NCBI RefSeq assembly: GCF_002291145.1 | Contig: NZ_NTGE01000168.1 | Coordinates: 1-36,029 of the forward strand | Source: Streptomyces sp. SA15 | GTDB taxonomy: Bacteria; Actinomycetota; Actinomycetes; Streptomycetales; Streptomycetaceae | Direction of reading: 5' to 3' | Length of the DNA stretch: 36,029 nt | Part shown: in pieces, positions 7,691 to 15,750 of the stretch | How positions within the stretch are numbered: position 1 is the stretch's first letter | How the letters are laid out: every line of letters starts with the position of its first letter | Notes under the pieces: model-generated | What the model saw: the letters and a program-made list of their open reading frames with translations, nothing else | What the model was told of the DNA's origin: nothing | Databases searched by the model: none | Position numbers and translations under genes: made by a program

Positions 7691-10585
7691 ATGCGCTTTC
7701 GCGGGAAGTCGATCCGCCGGAAGATCGTGGCGCTGCTTCTCGTGCCGCTGGTGTCCTTGGCCGCGATCTGGGGCTTCGCCACCGTGCTCACGGGCCGGGA
7801 GGTGGCCCAGCTCTTCCAGGTGTCGTCCGTGGTCGAGAAGATCGGCTACCCCACCGAGGACACCGTCCGTGTCCTGCAGCAAGAACGCCGCCAGACCCTC
7901 GTCTACCTCGCCGACCCCCGGGCGTCGGACGCGCTGTCCGCGCTCCGCAGCACACGGACCGCCACCGACGACGCCATCGTCAAGCTCCGCGAGAACGCGA
8001 AGAACCCCGATGTCCGCGACGGCCTGGACGCGGAAGACGACGAACACCTCACCGCCGTACTGGACGCCTTCGACGGCATCGACTCGCTGCGCGGCAGTGT
8101 CGAGGAGGGCACGGTCAACCGGTCCCAGGCCCTCGACCTCTACAACCGTCTCGTCGACCCCTGTTACACCCTGCTGGCGTCCGTCGACGGTGTCGACAGC
8201 GTGGAGCTGGACAAGCAGTCCCGGGCCCTGGTGAACATCACCCGCGCCCGTGAACTGCTCTCCCGCGAGGATGCCCTGCTCGGATCCGCCCTGGTGGTCG
8301 GGAAGCTCTCCCGCGAGGAGATCCGCGAAGTCTCCGACCTGGTCGCCCAGCGCACCCTGCTGTACGACATCAGCCTGCCGGTGCTCCCCGCGACGGAGCG
8401 CGAACGCTACGACCGCTTCTGGAAGAACGCCACCACCGCCCCCCTGCGGTCGGCCGAACAGTCCGTCATCTCGGCCGACCCCGGCGCCCCGCGCACCGTG
8501 ACCGCCAAGAGCTGGGACAACGTCGCCGGGAGCGTGCTCGACGAGCTCGCCACCCTCAACGACCAGGCCGGCGACCGGTATCAGGACCGCGTCCGCCCGG
8601 ACGCGATCGGCGTCATCGTCAAGGCGTCCGTCGCCGGCGTCCTCGGTCTGGCCGCCCTGATCTTCTCCCTCGTGGTGTCCGTGCGTGTCGGCCGCGGCCT
8701 CATCCGCGACCTGCGCCAACTGCGCCTGGAGGCGCACGAGGCGTCCGGCGTCCGCCTGCCCAGCGTGATGCGCCGCCTCTCCGCGGGCGAACAGGTCGAT
8801 GTCGAGACCGAGGCCCCGCGTCTGGAGTACGACAAGAACGAGATCGGCGAGGTCGGGCAGGCCCTCAACACCCTGCAGCGGGCCGCCGTCGAAGCCGCCG
8901 TCAAACAGGCCGAGCTCCGCTCCGGCGTCTCCGAGGTCTTCGTCAACCTCGCCCGCCGCAGCCAGGTCCTGCTCCACAGGCAGCTCACCCTCCTCGACGC
9001 CATGGAGCGCCGGACCGAGGACACCGACGAACTGGCCGACCTGTTCCGCCTCGATCACCTCACCACCCGTATGCGCCGGCACGCCGAGGGCCTGGTGATC
9101 CTCTCCGGCGCCGCCCCCTCCCGGCAGTGGCGCAAGCCCGTCCAGCTCATGGACGTCGTACGCGCCGCCGTCGCCGAGGTCGAGGACTACGAGCGCATCG
9201 AGGTCCGGCGGCTGCCCCGGGTCGCCGTCACCGGCCCGGCGGTCGCGGACCTCACTCACCTCGTCGCCGAACTCCTGGAGAACGCCACGGTGTTCTCCCC
9301 TCCGCACACCGCCGTCCAGGTTCTCGGCGAGCGCGTCGCCAACGGCTTCACCCTGGAGATTCACGACCGCGGCCTCGGCATGGCGGCCGACGCACTCCTG
9401 GACGCCAACCTACGGCTCGCCGAGACACCGGAGTTCGAGCTGTCCGACACCGACCGGCTCGGTCTGTTCGTGGTCAGTCGGCTCGCCCAGCGGCAGAACG
9501 TCCGGGTCTCGCTCCAGCCGTCCCCGTACGGCGGCACGACGGCAGTCGTCTTCATCCCCGAAACCCTGCTGACGGACGACGTCCCGGACACCAACGGCAT
9601 CGGCTTCCGCCTCGACCGGCCGCAGCCCTCGAAGGAGGCCGAGCTGGAGGGGCCCCGCCGCGCGGAGCTCTCCAAGGCGCCGACGCAGCTGCCCGGCCTG
9701 TCGGCTTCGCTCCTGGGCGGCCCAGTCGAACTGGAGGCACCCGTCGATCTGGACGCCATCGAGGGCTTCCCCGGCGCCCTCGACGACGAGGACAGCGAAC
9801 GCGGCGAAATCTTCCGCTACCGGCGCTCCCTCGCCCGCACGGAGGACGAGGGAGCGAGGCACCACGGCGAGCAGCACCACGAGATGCGCGACGGCCGGGG
9901 CACGGACCAGGCCGATCCCGACGACGACAACGCTCCGGTCCCGCTGCCTCGCCGCCGGGCGCCCAAGCTGGTCAGCTCCCACGGACGTCCGGTCACCGAG
10001 CAGCGGGCGCGGCGCGAGGAGACCGACGAAGAGCCCGAGACAGGCCCTGGCCGGTCGCGCGCGCCGGGCGCGGCACCGCTGCCCACCCGCCGTCGAGGAG
10101 CGGGCCCGCTGCGCAAGGGCACCGATGTGGCCGACCCCCTCGACGAACAGCGCACCGAATCCCCGACGTCCTCGGCCCGCGACCTCGGCGAGAAGCCCGA
10201 GGCCCCCGCCCTCCCCAGGCGCACCAGGCGTCCCGCGATCACACCGAGCGGGCAGACCGGCCCGAGCGGTCCCAGCGGTTCCGCCCCGAGTCCCGGCTCC
10301 GGCGCAGGCGCAGGCTCCGGCTCCGCAACGCACGAGACCGGCTCCGGCACGGCTCCGCTGCCCCGGCGCGTACGGCAGGCCAGCCTGGCCCCGCAGCTGA
10401 AGCAGAGCACCGGCCGGCGCACCGCCGACAGAGCGGAGCCCGGCGAGCGGGACGCCGACGAGGTACGCAGCCGCATGGCCTCGCTCCAGCGCGGCTGGCA
10501 GCGCGGCCGTGAGGAGAACGCCGCGGGCGACGACGCCCACAGCGGCACAGCACCACAACGAACGACAAAGGGGGACGGTCGATGA
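7691..10585 (+). CDS. cvnA: Conservon sensor histidine kinase-like protein CvnA
   Basis: The protein has 964 residues from the ATG at 7691, which follows GGGGGAGG; the frame is open further upstream without a better site. Order: membrane segment about 11-33 (VALLLVPLVSLAAIWGFATVL), an extracytoplasmic helical nitrate-sensor-like domain about 40-300, a second membrane segment about 304-330, a HAMP-like linker, and a kinase core. In the core, DHLTTRMRRHAEGL (about 454-467) is the likely H-region, ELLENATVFSPP (about 525) the N-box, and DRGLGM (about 558) the G-box. After about 625 comes a 340-residue disordered tail rich in Pro, Arg, Gly and Ser with repeated PLPRR-type motifs. Conservon kinases are thought to assemble with CvnB, CvnC and the GTPase CvnD at the membrane, like a bacterial G-protein-coupled receptor complex. 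The stop overlaps cvnB by four bases. Confidence 0.93.
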   Translation: MRFRGKSIRRKIVALLLVPLVSLAAIWGFATVLTGREVAQLFQVSSVVEKIGYPTEDTVRVLQQERRQTLVYLADPRASDALSALRSTRTATDDAIVKLRENAKNPDVRDGLDAEDDEHLTAVLDAFDGIDSLRGSVEEGTVNRSQALDLYNRLVDPCYTLLASVDGVDSVELDKQSRALVNITRARELLSREDALLGSALVVGKLSREEIREVSDLVAQRTLLYDISLPVLPATERERYDRFWKNATTAPLRSAEQSVISADPGAPRTVTAKSWDNVAGSVLDELATLNDQAGDRYQDRVRPDAIGVIVKASVAGVLGLAALIFSLVVSVRVGRGLIRDLRQLRLEAHEASGVRLPSVMRRLSAGEQVDVETEAPRLEYDKNEIGEVGQALNTLQRAAVEAAVKQAELRSGVSEVFVNLARRSQVLLHRQLTLLDAMERRTEDTDELADLFRLDHLTTRMRRHAEGLVILSGAAPSRQWRKPVQLMDVVRAAVAEVEDYERIEVRRLPRVAVTGPAVADLTHLVAELLENATVFSPPHTAVQVLGERVANGFTLEIHDRGLGMAADALLDANLRLAETPEFELSDTDRLGLFVVSRLAQRQNVRVSLQPSPYGGTTAVVFIPETLLTDDVPDTNGIGFRLDRPQPSKEAELEGPRRAELSKAPTQLPGLSASLLGGPVELEAPVDLDAIEGFPGALDDEDSERGEIFRYRRSLARTEDEGARHHGEQHHEMRDGRGTDQADPDDDNAPVPLPRRRAPKLVSSHGRPVTEQRARREETDEEPETGPGRSRAPGAAPLPTRRRGAGPLRKGTDVADPLDEQRTESPTSSARDLGEKPEAPALPRRTRRPAITPSGQTGPSGPSGSAPSPGSGAGAGSGSATHETGSGTAPLPRRVRQASLAPQLKQSTGRRTADRAEPGERDADEVRSRMASLQRGWQRGREENAAGDDAHSGTAPQRTTKGDGR

Positions 10586-11019
10586 CCGCACCGAAGGCGA
10601 CCCGCCACACCGCGGGCAACAACCCCGGCGAGCTCAACTGGCTCCTCGACGACCTGGTGGACCGCGTCGCGAGCATCCGCAAGGCCCTCGTGCTCTCCGG
10701 CGACGGCCTGCCGACCGGGATCTCCAAGGACCTGACCCGGGAGGACAGCGAGCACCTGGCGGCTGTCGCCTCCGGATTCCACAGCCTCGCCAAGGGCGTG
10801 GGCCGCCACTTCGAGGCGGGCAACGTCCGGCAGACGGTCGTCGAGCTCGACGACGCCTTCCTGTTCGTCACGGCCGCCGGCGACGGCAGCTGCCTCGCCG
10901 TGCTCTCGGACGCCGATTCCGACGTCGGGCTGGTCGCGTACGAGATGACGCTCCTGGTCAAGCGGGTCGGTGTGCATCTCGGTGCTGCTCCGCGCACCGA
11001 TCTGCCCGCAGGCGGGTAG
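10582..11019 (+). CDS. cvnB: Roadblock/LC7 protein CvnB
   Basis: The 145-residue protein has the Roadblock/LC7 fold signature: LNWLLDDLVDRVASIRKALVLSGDGLPTGIS at the N-terminus, then the strand-rich VVELDDAFLFVTAAGDGSCLAVLSDADSDVGLVAYEMTLLVKRVG. Family members of this size are dimeric platforms that regulate small Ras-like GTPases, as MglB does for MglA. In conservons CvnB is the presumed partner or GAP-like regulator of CvnD. Its ATG overlaps the cvnA stop as ATGA, indicating translational coupling, and cvnC starts nine bases after its stop. Confidence 0.93.
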   Translation: MTAPKATRHTAGNNPGELNWLLDDLVDRVASIRKALVLSGDGLPTGISKDLTREDSEHLAAVASGFHSLAKGVGRHFEAGNVRQTVVELDDAFLFVTAAGDGSCLAVLSDADSDVGLVAYEMTLLVKRVGVHLGAAPRTDLPAGG

Positions 11020-11028
11020 TGGGATGGC

Positions 11029-11424
11029 ATGAGCACAGACGGTCAGGGAAGAAGCCACTGGTTCGACGACGAGGCCGGACCGGTTGTTCGTCCGTACGCC
11101 ATGACGCGCGGCCGCACCACCAGTGCGGCCCAGCACCGGCTCGACCTCATCGCGGTGGTCGTCACGGAACCCCAGGCGGACGACCCGGAAGGGGACCACA
11201 GCCTGTCCCCGGAGCACGTGAACATCGTCGACCTGTGCCGTGAGACCCCCCAGTCGGTCGCCGAACTCTCCGCCGAGCTCGACCTGCCCATCGGAGTGGT
11301 ACGGGTCCTCATCGGGGATCTCGTGGATGCGGAATTCGTCCATGTGAACCGACCCGTGCCCCCTGCGGAACTGCCGGACGAGAGTATTCTGCGCGATGTG
11401 ATCAACGGCCTCCGGGCGCTGTGA
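11029..11424 (+). CDS. cvnC: DUF742 protein CvnC
   Basis: The 131-residue protein matches the DUF742 family found as the third gene of conservons. It opens with WFDDEAGPVVRPYAMTRGRT, and its C-terminal half (VDLCRETPQSVAELSAELDLPIGVVRVLIGDLVDAEFVHVNRP) is predicted to form a winged helix-turn-helix. Its biochemical role is unknown; it is usually assumed to link the Roadblock protein and GTPase. In standard conservons cvnD follows at once. Here the next gene, 24 bases on, encodes a large hydantoinase-type enzyme, and cvnD comes only after it. Confidence 0.92.
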   Translation: MSTDGQGRSHWFDDEAGPVVRPYAMTRGRTTSAAQHRLDLIAVVVTEPQADDPEGDHSLSPEHVNIVDLCRETPQSVAELSAELDLPIGVVRVLIGDLVDAEFVHVNRPVPPAELPDESILRDVINGLRAL

Positions 11425-11448
11425 GCGGCGCGGAAGTGAGGTACTGAC

Positions 11449-14400
11449 GTGACAGGCTGGCAGTTCTGGGTCGACCGGGGCGGCACCTTCACGGACATCG
11501 TGGCGCGACGCCCGGACGGCCGTCTGCTGACGCACAAGCTGCTGTCGGACAACCCGGCGCGGTACTCCGACGCGGCGGTCGCGGGCGTCCGGGAACTGCT
11601 GGCCGACTCCCCGGACCCGGTCGAGGCCGTCCGCATGGGCACCACGGTCGCCACCAACGCCCTCCTGGAACGCAAGGGCGAGCGGACCCTGCTGGTCATC
11701 ACCCGCGGCTTCCGCGACGCCCTGCGCATCGCCTACCAGAACCGCCCGCGCATCTTCGCCCGCCGCATCGAACTCCCCGAGCTGCTCTACGAACGCGTCG
11801 TCGAAGCCGACGAGCGCATCGCCCCCGACGGCACCGTCCTGCGCGCCCCCGACCCGGACTCCCTCGCAGGCCCCCTCCAGGAGGCATACGACGACGGGAT
11901 CCGCGCCGTCGCGGTGGTCTGCATGCACAGCCACCTCCACCCCGCCCACGAACAGGCGATCGGCCGGCTCGCCGCCCGCATCGGCTTCCCGCAGATCTCG
12001 CTGTCCAGCGAGGTCAGCCCGCTGATGAAGCTGGTCCCGCGCGGTGACACCGCCGTCGTCGACGCCTACCTGTCGCCCGTGCTGCGCCGCTACGTGCGGC
12101 ATGTCGCCGACGAGCTCGAAGGCGTGCGGCTGATGTTCATGCAGTCCAACGGCGGTCTCGCCGAGGCCGGGCAGTTCCGCGGCAAGGACGCGATCCTCTC
12201 CGGGCCCGCAGGCGGCATCGTCGGCATGGCCCGCATGTCGCAGCTCGCCGGCTTCGACCGCGTCATCGGCTTCGACATGGGCGGCACCTCCACAGACGTC
12301 TCGCACTTCGCGGGCGAATACGAACGCGTCTTCACCACGCAGATCGCCGGCGTCCGGCTGCGCGCGCCCATGCTGGACATCCACACCGTCGCGGCCGGCG
12401 GCGGCTCGGTCCTGCACTTCGACGGCTCCCGCTACCGCGTAGGGCCGGACTCGGCGGGTGCGGACCCGGGCCCCGCCTGCTACCGCGGCGGCGGCCCGCT
12501 CGCCGTCACCGACGCCAACGTCATGCTCGGCCGCATCCAACCCGCCCACTTCCCCAAGGTGTTCGGCCCCGAAGGCGACCAGCCCCTCGACGACGCACTC
12601 GTCCGCGAGCGCTTCGCCGCCCTTGCGCGCGAGATCCGCGAGCGGACCGGCGACGACCGCACCCCCGAGCAGGTCGCCGAGGGCTACCTGCAGATCGCCG
12701 TCGCCAACATCGCCAACGCCGTGAAGCGGATCTCCGTCCAGAAGGGCCACGACGTGACCCGCTACGCCCTCACCACCTTCGGTGGCGCGGGCGGGCAGCA
12801 CGCCTGCATGGTCGCCGACTCGCTCGGCATCCGCACCGTCCTCGTGCCTCCCATGGCCGGTGTCCTGTCCGCCCTCGGCATCGGCCTCGCCGATACCACG
12901 GCCATGCGCGAACAGTCCGTCGAGGCGCCCCTGGAGGCCGCCTCCATGCCCGGCGTCCTCAAGACCGCCGACGATCTGGAGAGCGCCGCCCGCGCCGAAC
13001 TCCTCGCCGAGGACGTCCCCCAGGAACGCATCGAGGTCACCCGGCGCGCCCAGCTCCGTTACGACGGCACCGACACCACCCTCACCGTCGAGCTGACCGA
13101 GCCCGACACGATGAGGCACACCTTCGAAGAACGTCATCGCGCCACGTACTCCTTCACGCTCGACCGACCGATCGTCGTCGAAGCCCTCTCCGTCGAAGCC
13201 ACCGGCATCACCGAACCCCCCGATCTCTCTGCCCTGGCCACCTACCAGGGCCACTCCGCCGCCCCCGAAACCGTCCGCCTCCACACGGGCGGCGCCTGGC
13301 GCGACATACCCCTCCACCGCCGCGAGGAGCTGCCCCCCGGCGAGACCGTCACCGGCCCCGCGATCATCACCGAGGCCAGTGCGACGACCGTCGTCGACGA
13401 CGGCTGGCGGGCCGCGACGACCGACGACGGGCATCTGGTCATGGAACGCGCGGCGATTACGCAGAGTTCCGATCTCGACACGAAAGCCGACCCGGTTCTC
13501 CTCGAGGTCTTCAACAACCTCTTCATGTCCATCGCCGAACAGATGGGCGCCCGCCTGGAGTCCACCGCCCAGTCCGTCAACATCAAGGAGCGCCTGGACT
13601 TCTCGTGCGCCCTCTTCGACCCGGACGGAAACCTGGTGGCCAACGCCCCGCACATCCCCGTCCACCTGGGCTCGATGGGCACCAGTGTCAAGGAGGTCAT
13701 CCGGCGCCGCGGCTCCCGGATGCGGCCGGGAGACACCTACGCGGTCAACGATCCGTACCACGGCGGCACGCACCTGCCGGACGTCACGGTCATCACACCC
13801 GTCTTCGGTACAGGCACCACGGACAGTGACCGGAAGATCCTCTTCTACGTCGCCTCCCGCGGCCACCACGCCGAGATCGGCGGCATCGCCCCCGGCTCCA
13901 TGCCGGCCAACAGCCGCACCATCGAGGAAGAAGGCGTCCTCTTCGACAACTGGCTGCTTGCCGAGAACGGCCGCTTCCGCGAGGAGGAGACCCTCCGCCT
14001 GCTCACCGAGGCGCCCTACCCCTCCCGCAACCCGAAGACCAACCTCGCCGACCTGCGCGCCCAGATCGCCGCCAACCAGAAAGGCGTCGACGAAGTCGCC
14101 CGCATGATCGAGAACTTCGGCCTCGATGTCGTACAGGCGTACATGAAGCACGTCCAGGACAACGCCGAGGAGGCCGTCCGCCGGGTCATCGACGCCCTGG
14201 ACGACGGCGAGTACGCCTACGAGACCGACTCGGGCGGCGTCATCCGCGTACGCGTGCGCGTGGACCGCGAAAAGCGCTCCGCGACCGTCGACTTCACGGG
14301 CACCTCACCCCAGCTGACCACCAACTTCAACGCGCCCTTCGCAGTGGTCAACGCGGCGGTCCTGTACGTCTTCCGCACCCTGGTCGCCGACGACATCCCG

Positions 14401-15078
14401 CTCAACGACGGCTGTCTGCGCCCGCTCGACATCATCGTGCCGCCCGGCTCCATGCTCGCGCCCGAACCCCCGGCCGCCGTCGTCGCGGGCAATGTCGAGA
14501 CCTCGCAGGCCATCACCGGCGCCCTCTACGCGGCGCTCGGCGTCCAGGCCGAGGGCTCCGGCACGATGAACAACGTCACCTTCGGCAACGACCGCCACCA
14601 GTACTACGAGACCGTGGCCTCCGGATCCGGCGCGGGCGAAGGCTTTCCCGGCGCGCCCGTCGTGCAGACCCACATGACCAACTCGCGGCTCACCGACCCC
14701 GAGGTCCTGGAGTGGCGACTGCCCGTACAGCTCGACGAGTTCGCCGTCCGGCGCGGCAGCGGCGGTGCCGGACGATGGCGCGGCGGGGACGGCGCGGTAC
14801 GCCGCATCCGGTTCCACGAGCACATGACCGTCTCCACACTGTCCCAGCACCGCCGGGTCCCTCCGTACGGCATGGCGGGCGGCGAACCCGGTGCCCTGGG
14901 CGCCAACCGCGTGGAGCGCGCGGACGGCACGGTCACCGAACTCGGCGGACGCGACGCGACGGACGTCGGCCCCGGCGACGTACTCGTCATCGAAACCCCC
15001 GGCGGCGGAGGCTACGGGCCACCGTCCCCCGACCCCCATCAAGCAGGAGAAGAGAACGATGATCTTCGGGCGTTCTGA
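11449..15078 (+). CDS. Hydantoinase A/B (5-oxoprolinase-type) fusion enzyme inside the conservon
   Basis: This 1209-residue protein is a full-length HyuA-HyuB fusion, the size of ATP-dependent 5-oxoprolinases (about 1200-1290). The N-terminal HyuA half begins WVDRGGTFTDIVAR (residues about 7-20) and has the ATPase-type phosphate loop GFDMGGTSTDVS (about 274-285). The HyuB half starts near 680 (DPVLLEVFNNLFMSIAEQMGARLESTAQSVNIKERLDFSCALFD) and ends with the classic PGDVLVIETPGGGGYGPP. Relatives open cyclic amides such as 5-oxoproline, hydantoins or N-methylhydantoin using ATP; the substrate here is unknown. The GTG start at 11449 follows cvnC by 24 bases, and the 3' end overlaps the cvnD start by 20 bases. 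It is therefore an integral cistron of the conservon transcript. The reading frame is intact and codon use matches its neighbours. Confidence 0.93.
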   Translation: MTGWQFWVDRGGTFTDIVARRPDGRLLTHKLLSDNPARYSDAAVAGVRELLADSPDPVEAVRMGTTVATNALLERKGERTLLVITRGFRDALRIAYQNRPRIFARRIELPELLYERVVEADERIAPDGTVLRAPDPDSLAGPLQEAYDDGIRAVAVVCMHSHLHPAHEQAIGRLAARIGFPQISLSSEVSPLMKLVPRGDTAVVDAYLSPVLRRYVRHVADELEGVRLMFMQSNGGLAEAGQFRGKDAILSGPAGGIVGMARMSQLAGFDRVIGFDMGGTSTDVSHFAGEYERVFTTQIAGVRLRAPMLDIHTVAAGGGSVLHFDGSRYRVGPDSAGADPGPACYRGGGPLAVTDANVMLGRIQPAHFPKVFGPEGDQPLDDALVRERFAALAREIRERTGDDRTPEQVAEGYLQIAVANIANAVKRISVQKGHDVTRYALTTFGGAGGQHACMVADSLGIRTVLVPPMAGVLSALGIGLADTTAMREQSVEAPLEAASMPGVLKTADDLESAARAELLAEDVPQERIEVTRRAQLRYDGTDTTLTVELTEPDTMRHTFEERHRATYSFTLDRPIVVEALSVEATGITEPPDLSALATYQGHSAAPETVRLHTGGAWRDIPLHRREELPPGETVTGPAIITEASATTVVDDGWRAATTDDGHLVMERAAITQSSDLDTKADPVLLEVFNNLFMSIAEQMGARLESTAQSVNIKERLDFSCALFDPDGNLVANAPHIPVHLGSMGTSVKEVIRRRGSRMRPGDTYAVNDPYHGGTHLPDVTVITPVFGTGTTDSDRKILFYVASRGHHAEIGGIAPGSMPANSRTIEEEGVLFDNWLLAENGRFREEETLRLLTEAPYPSRNPKTNLADLRAQIAANQKGVDEVARMIENFGLDVVQAYMKHVQDNAEEAVRRVIDALDDGEYAYETDSGGVIRVRVRVDREKRSATVDFTGTSPQLTTNFNAPFAVVNAAVLYVFRTLVADDIPLNDGCLRPLDIIVPPGSMLAPEPPAAVVAGNVETSQAITGALYAALGVQAEGSGTMNNVTFGNDRHQYYETVASGSGAGEGFPGAPVVQTHMTNSRLTDPEVLEWRLPVQLDEFAVRRGSGGAGRWRGGDGAVRRIRFHEHMTVSTLSQHRRVPPYGMAGGEPGALGANRVERADGTVTELGGRDATDVGPGDVLVIETPGGGGYGPPSPDPHQAGEENDDLRAF

Positions 15079-15664
15079 GCGCGGCAAGCCCCCGGTCGAG
15101 CCCGTCACGCTCAAGATCCTGGTGGCCGGCGGCTTCGGCGTGGGCAAGACCACACTCGTCGGCGCGGTCAGCGAGATCAGGCCGCTGCGCACAGAGGAAC
15201 TGCTCACCGAGGCGGGACGCCCGGTCGACGACACGAGCGGTGTGGAAGGCAAGCACACCACCACCGTGGCCATGGACTTCGGCCGTATCACGCTGCGCGA
15301 GGACCTCGTGCTGTACCTGTTCGGCACGCCCGGCCAGGAGAGGTTCTGGTTCATGTGGGACGAGCTCTCCGAGGGCGCGCTCGGTGCCGTGGTGCTCGCC
15401 GACACCCGCCGTCTGGAGGACTGCTTCGCCGCCGTCGACTACTTCGAGCGGCGGTCCATCCCCTTCCTCGTCGGCGTCAACTGCTTCGAGGGAGCCGCCC
15501 GTTATCCGGTCGACGACGTACGTCAGGCCCTCGACCTCGACGACGGCGTACCGCTGCTGCTGTGCGACGCCCGCGACCGGGAGTCCGTCAAAGAGGTCCT
15601 CGTCGGCGTCGTCCAGCACGCGATGGCGTACGCCGCGGAGCACCGCCAGACCGTCACGACGTGA
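15059..15664 (+). CDS. cvnD: Ras-like GTPase CvnD
   Basis: The protein has 201 residues from the ATG at 15059, preceded by the purine-rich AGGAGAAGAGAACG. The P-loop GGFGVGKT lies at residues 24-31. The G3 region reads LYLFGTPGQERFWFMW, with Gly where canonical Ras proteins have Asp, as in other conservon GTPases. The region VGVNCFEG replaces the usual NKxD. This is the fourth conservon component, a small GTPase of the MglA/ATP-GTP-binding family that should cycle on CvnB and signal from CvnA. The gene overlaps the end of the upstream hydantoinase by 20 bases, so its translation probably depends on ribosomes finishing that enzyme. It is followed by a hairpin and the convergent glpK. Confidence 0.93.
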   Translation: MIFGRSERGKPPVEPVTLKILVAGGFGVGKTTLVGAVSEIRPLRTEELLTEAGRPVDDTSGVEGKHTTTVAMDFGRITLREDLVLYLFGTPGQERFWFMWDELSEGALGAVVLADTRRLEDCFAAVDYFERRSIPFLVGVNCFEGAARYPVDDVRQALDLDDGVPLLLCDARDRESVKEVLVGVVQHAMAYAAEHRQTVTT

Positions 15665-15677
15665 CACGGGGGCGGCC

Positions 15678-15701
15678 CGTACCCCCGCCGACCGGGGTAC
15701 G
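15678..15701. terminator. Hairpin terminator candidate after cvnD
   Basis: CGTACCCC (15678-15685) and GGGGTACG (15694-15701) form a perfect 8-bp stem with an 8-base loop, 14 bases after the cvnD stop. A second 14-bp palindrome (15723-15736) lies closer to glpK. Together they probably separate these convergent transcripts. No U-tract follows, as is usual in Streptomyces. Confidence 0.55.
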
Positions 15702-15750
15702 AGCCGCGGTCCGTGGCACCACGCACGCGCGCGTGCCCGGTGGGTGCCGC

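Noticed and set aside
7463..9364. Minus-strand open frame of over 600 codons opposite cvnA
   Set aside because: It is the antisense shadow of cvnA, with skewed Gly/Val/Asp/Glu composition and no start signal or motif.
9817..14151. Very long minus-strand open frame (over 1400 codons) opposite cvnA-cvnB-cvnC and the hydantoinase
   Set aside because: It is antisense to four well-supported genes, has Val/Gly/Asp/Glu-rich repetitive composition typical of the antisense frame of GC-rich codons, and has no domain or ribosome site.
15723..15736. 14-bp GC palindrome near the end of glpK as a regulator site
   Set aside because: It lies between convergent gene ends, so termination is more plausible than operator function, and alternating CG runs form palindromes easily.
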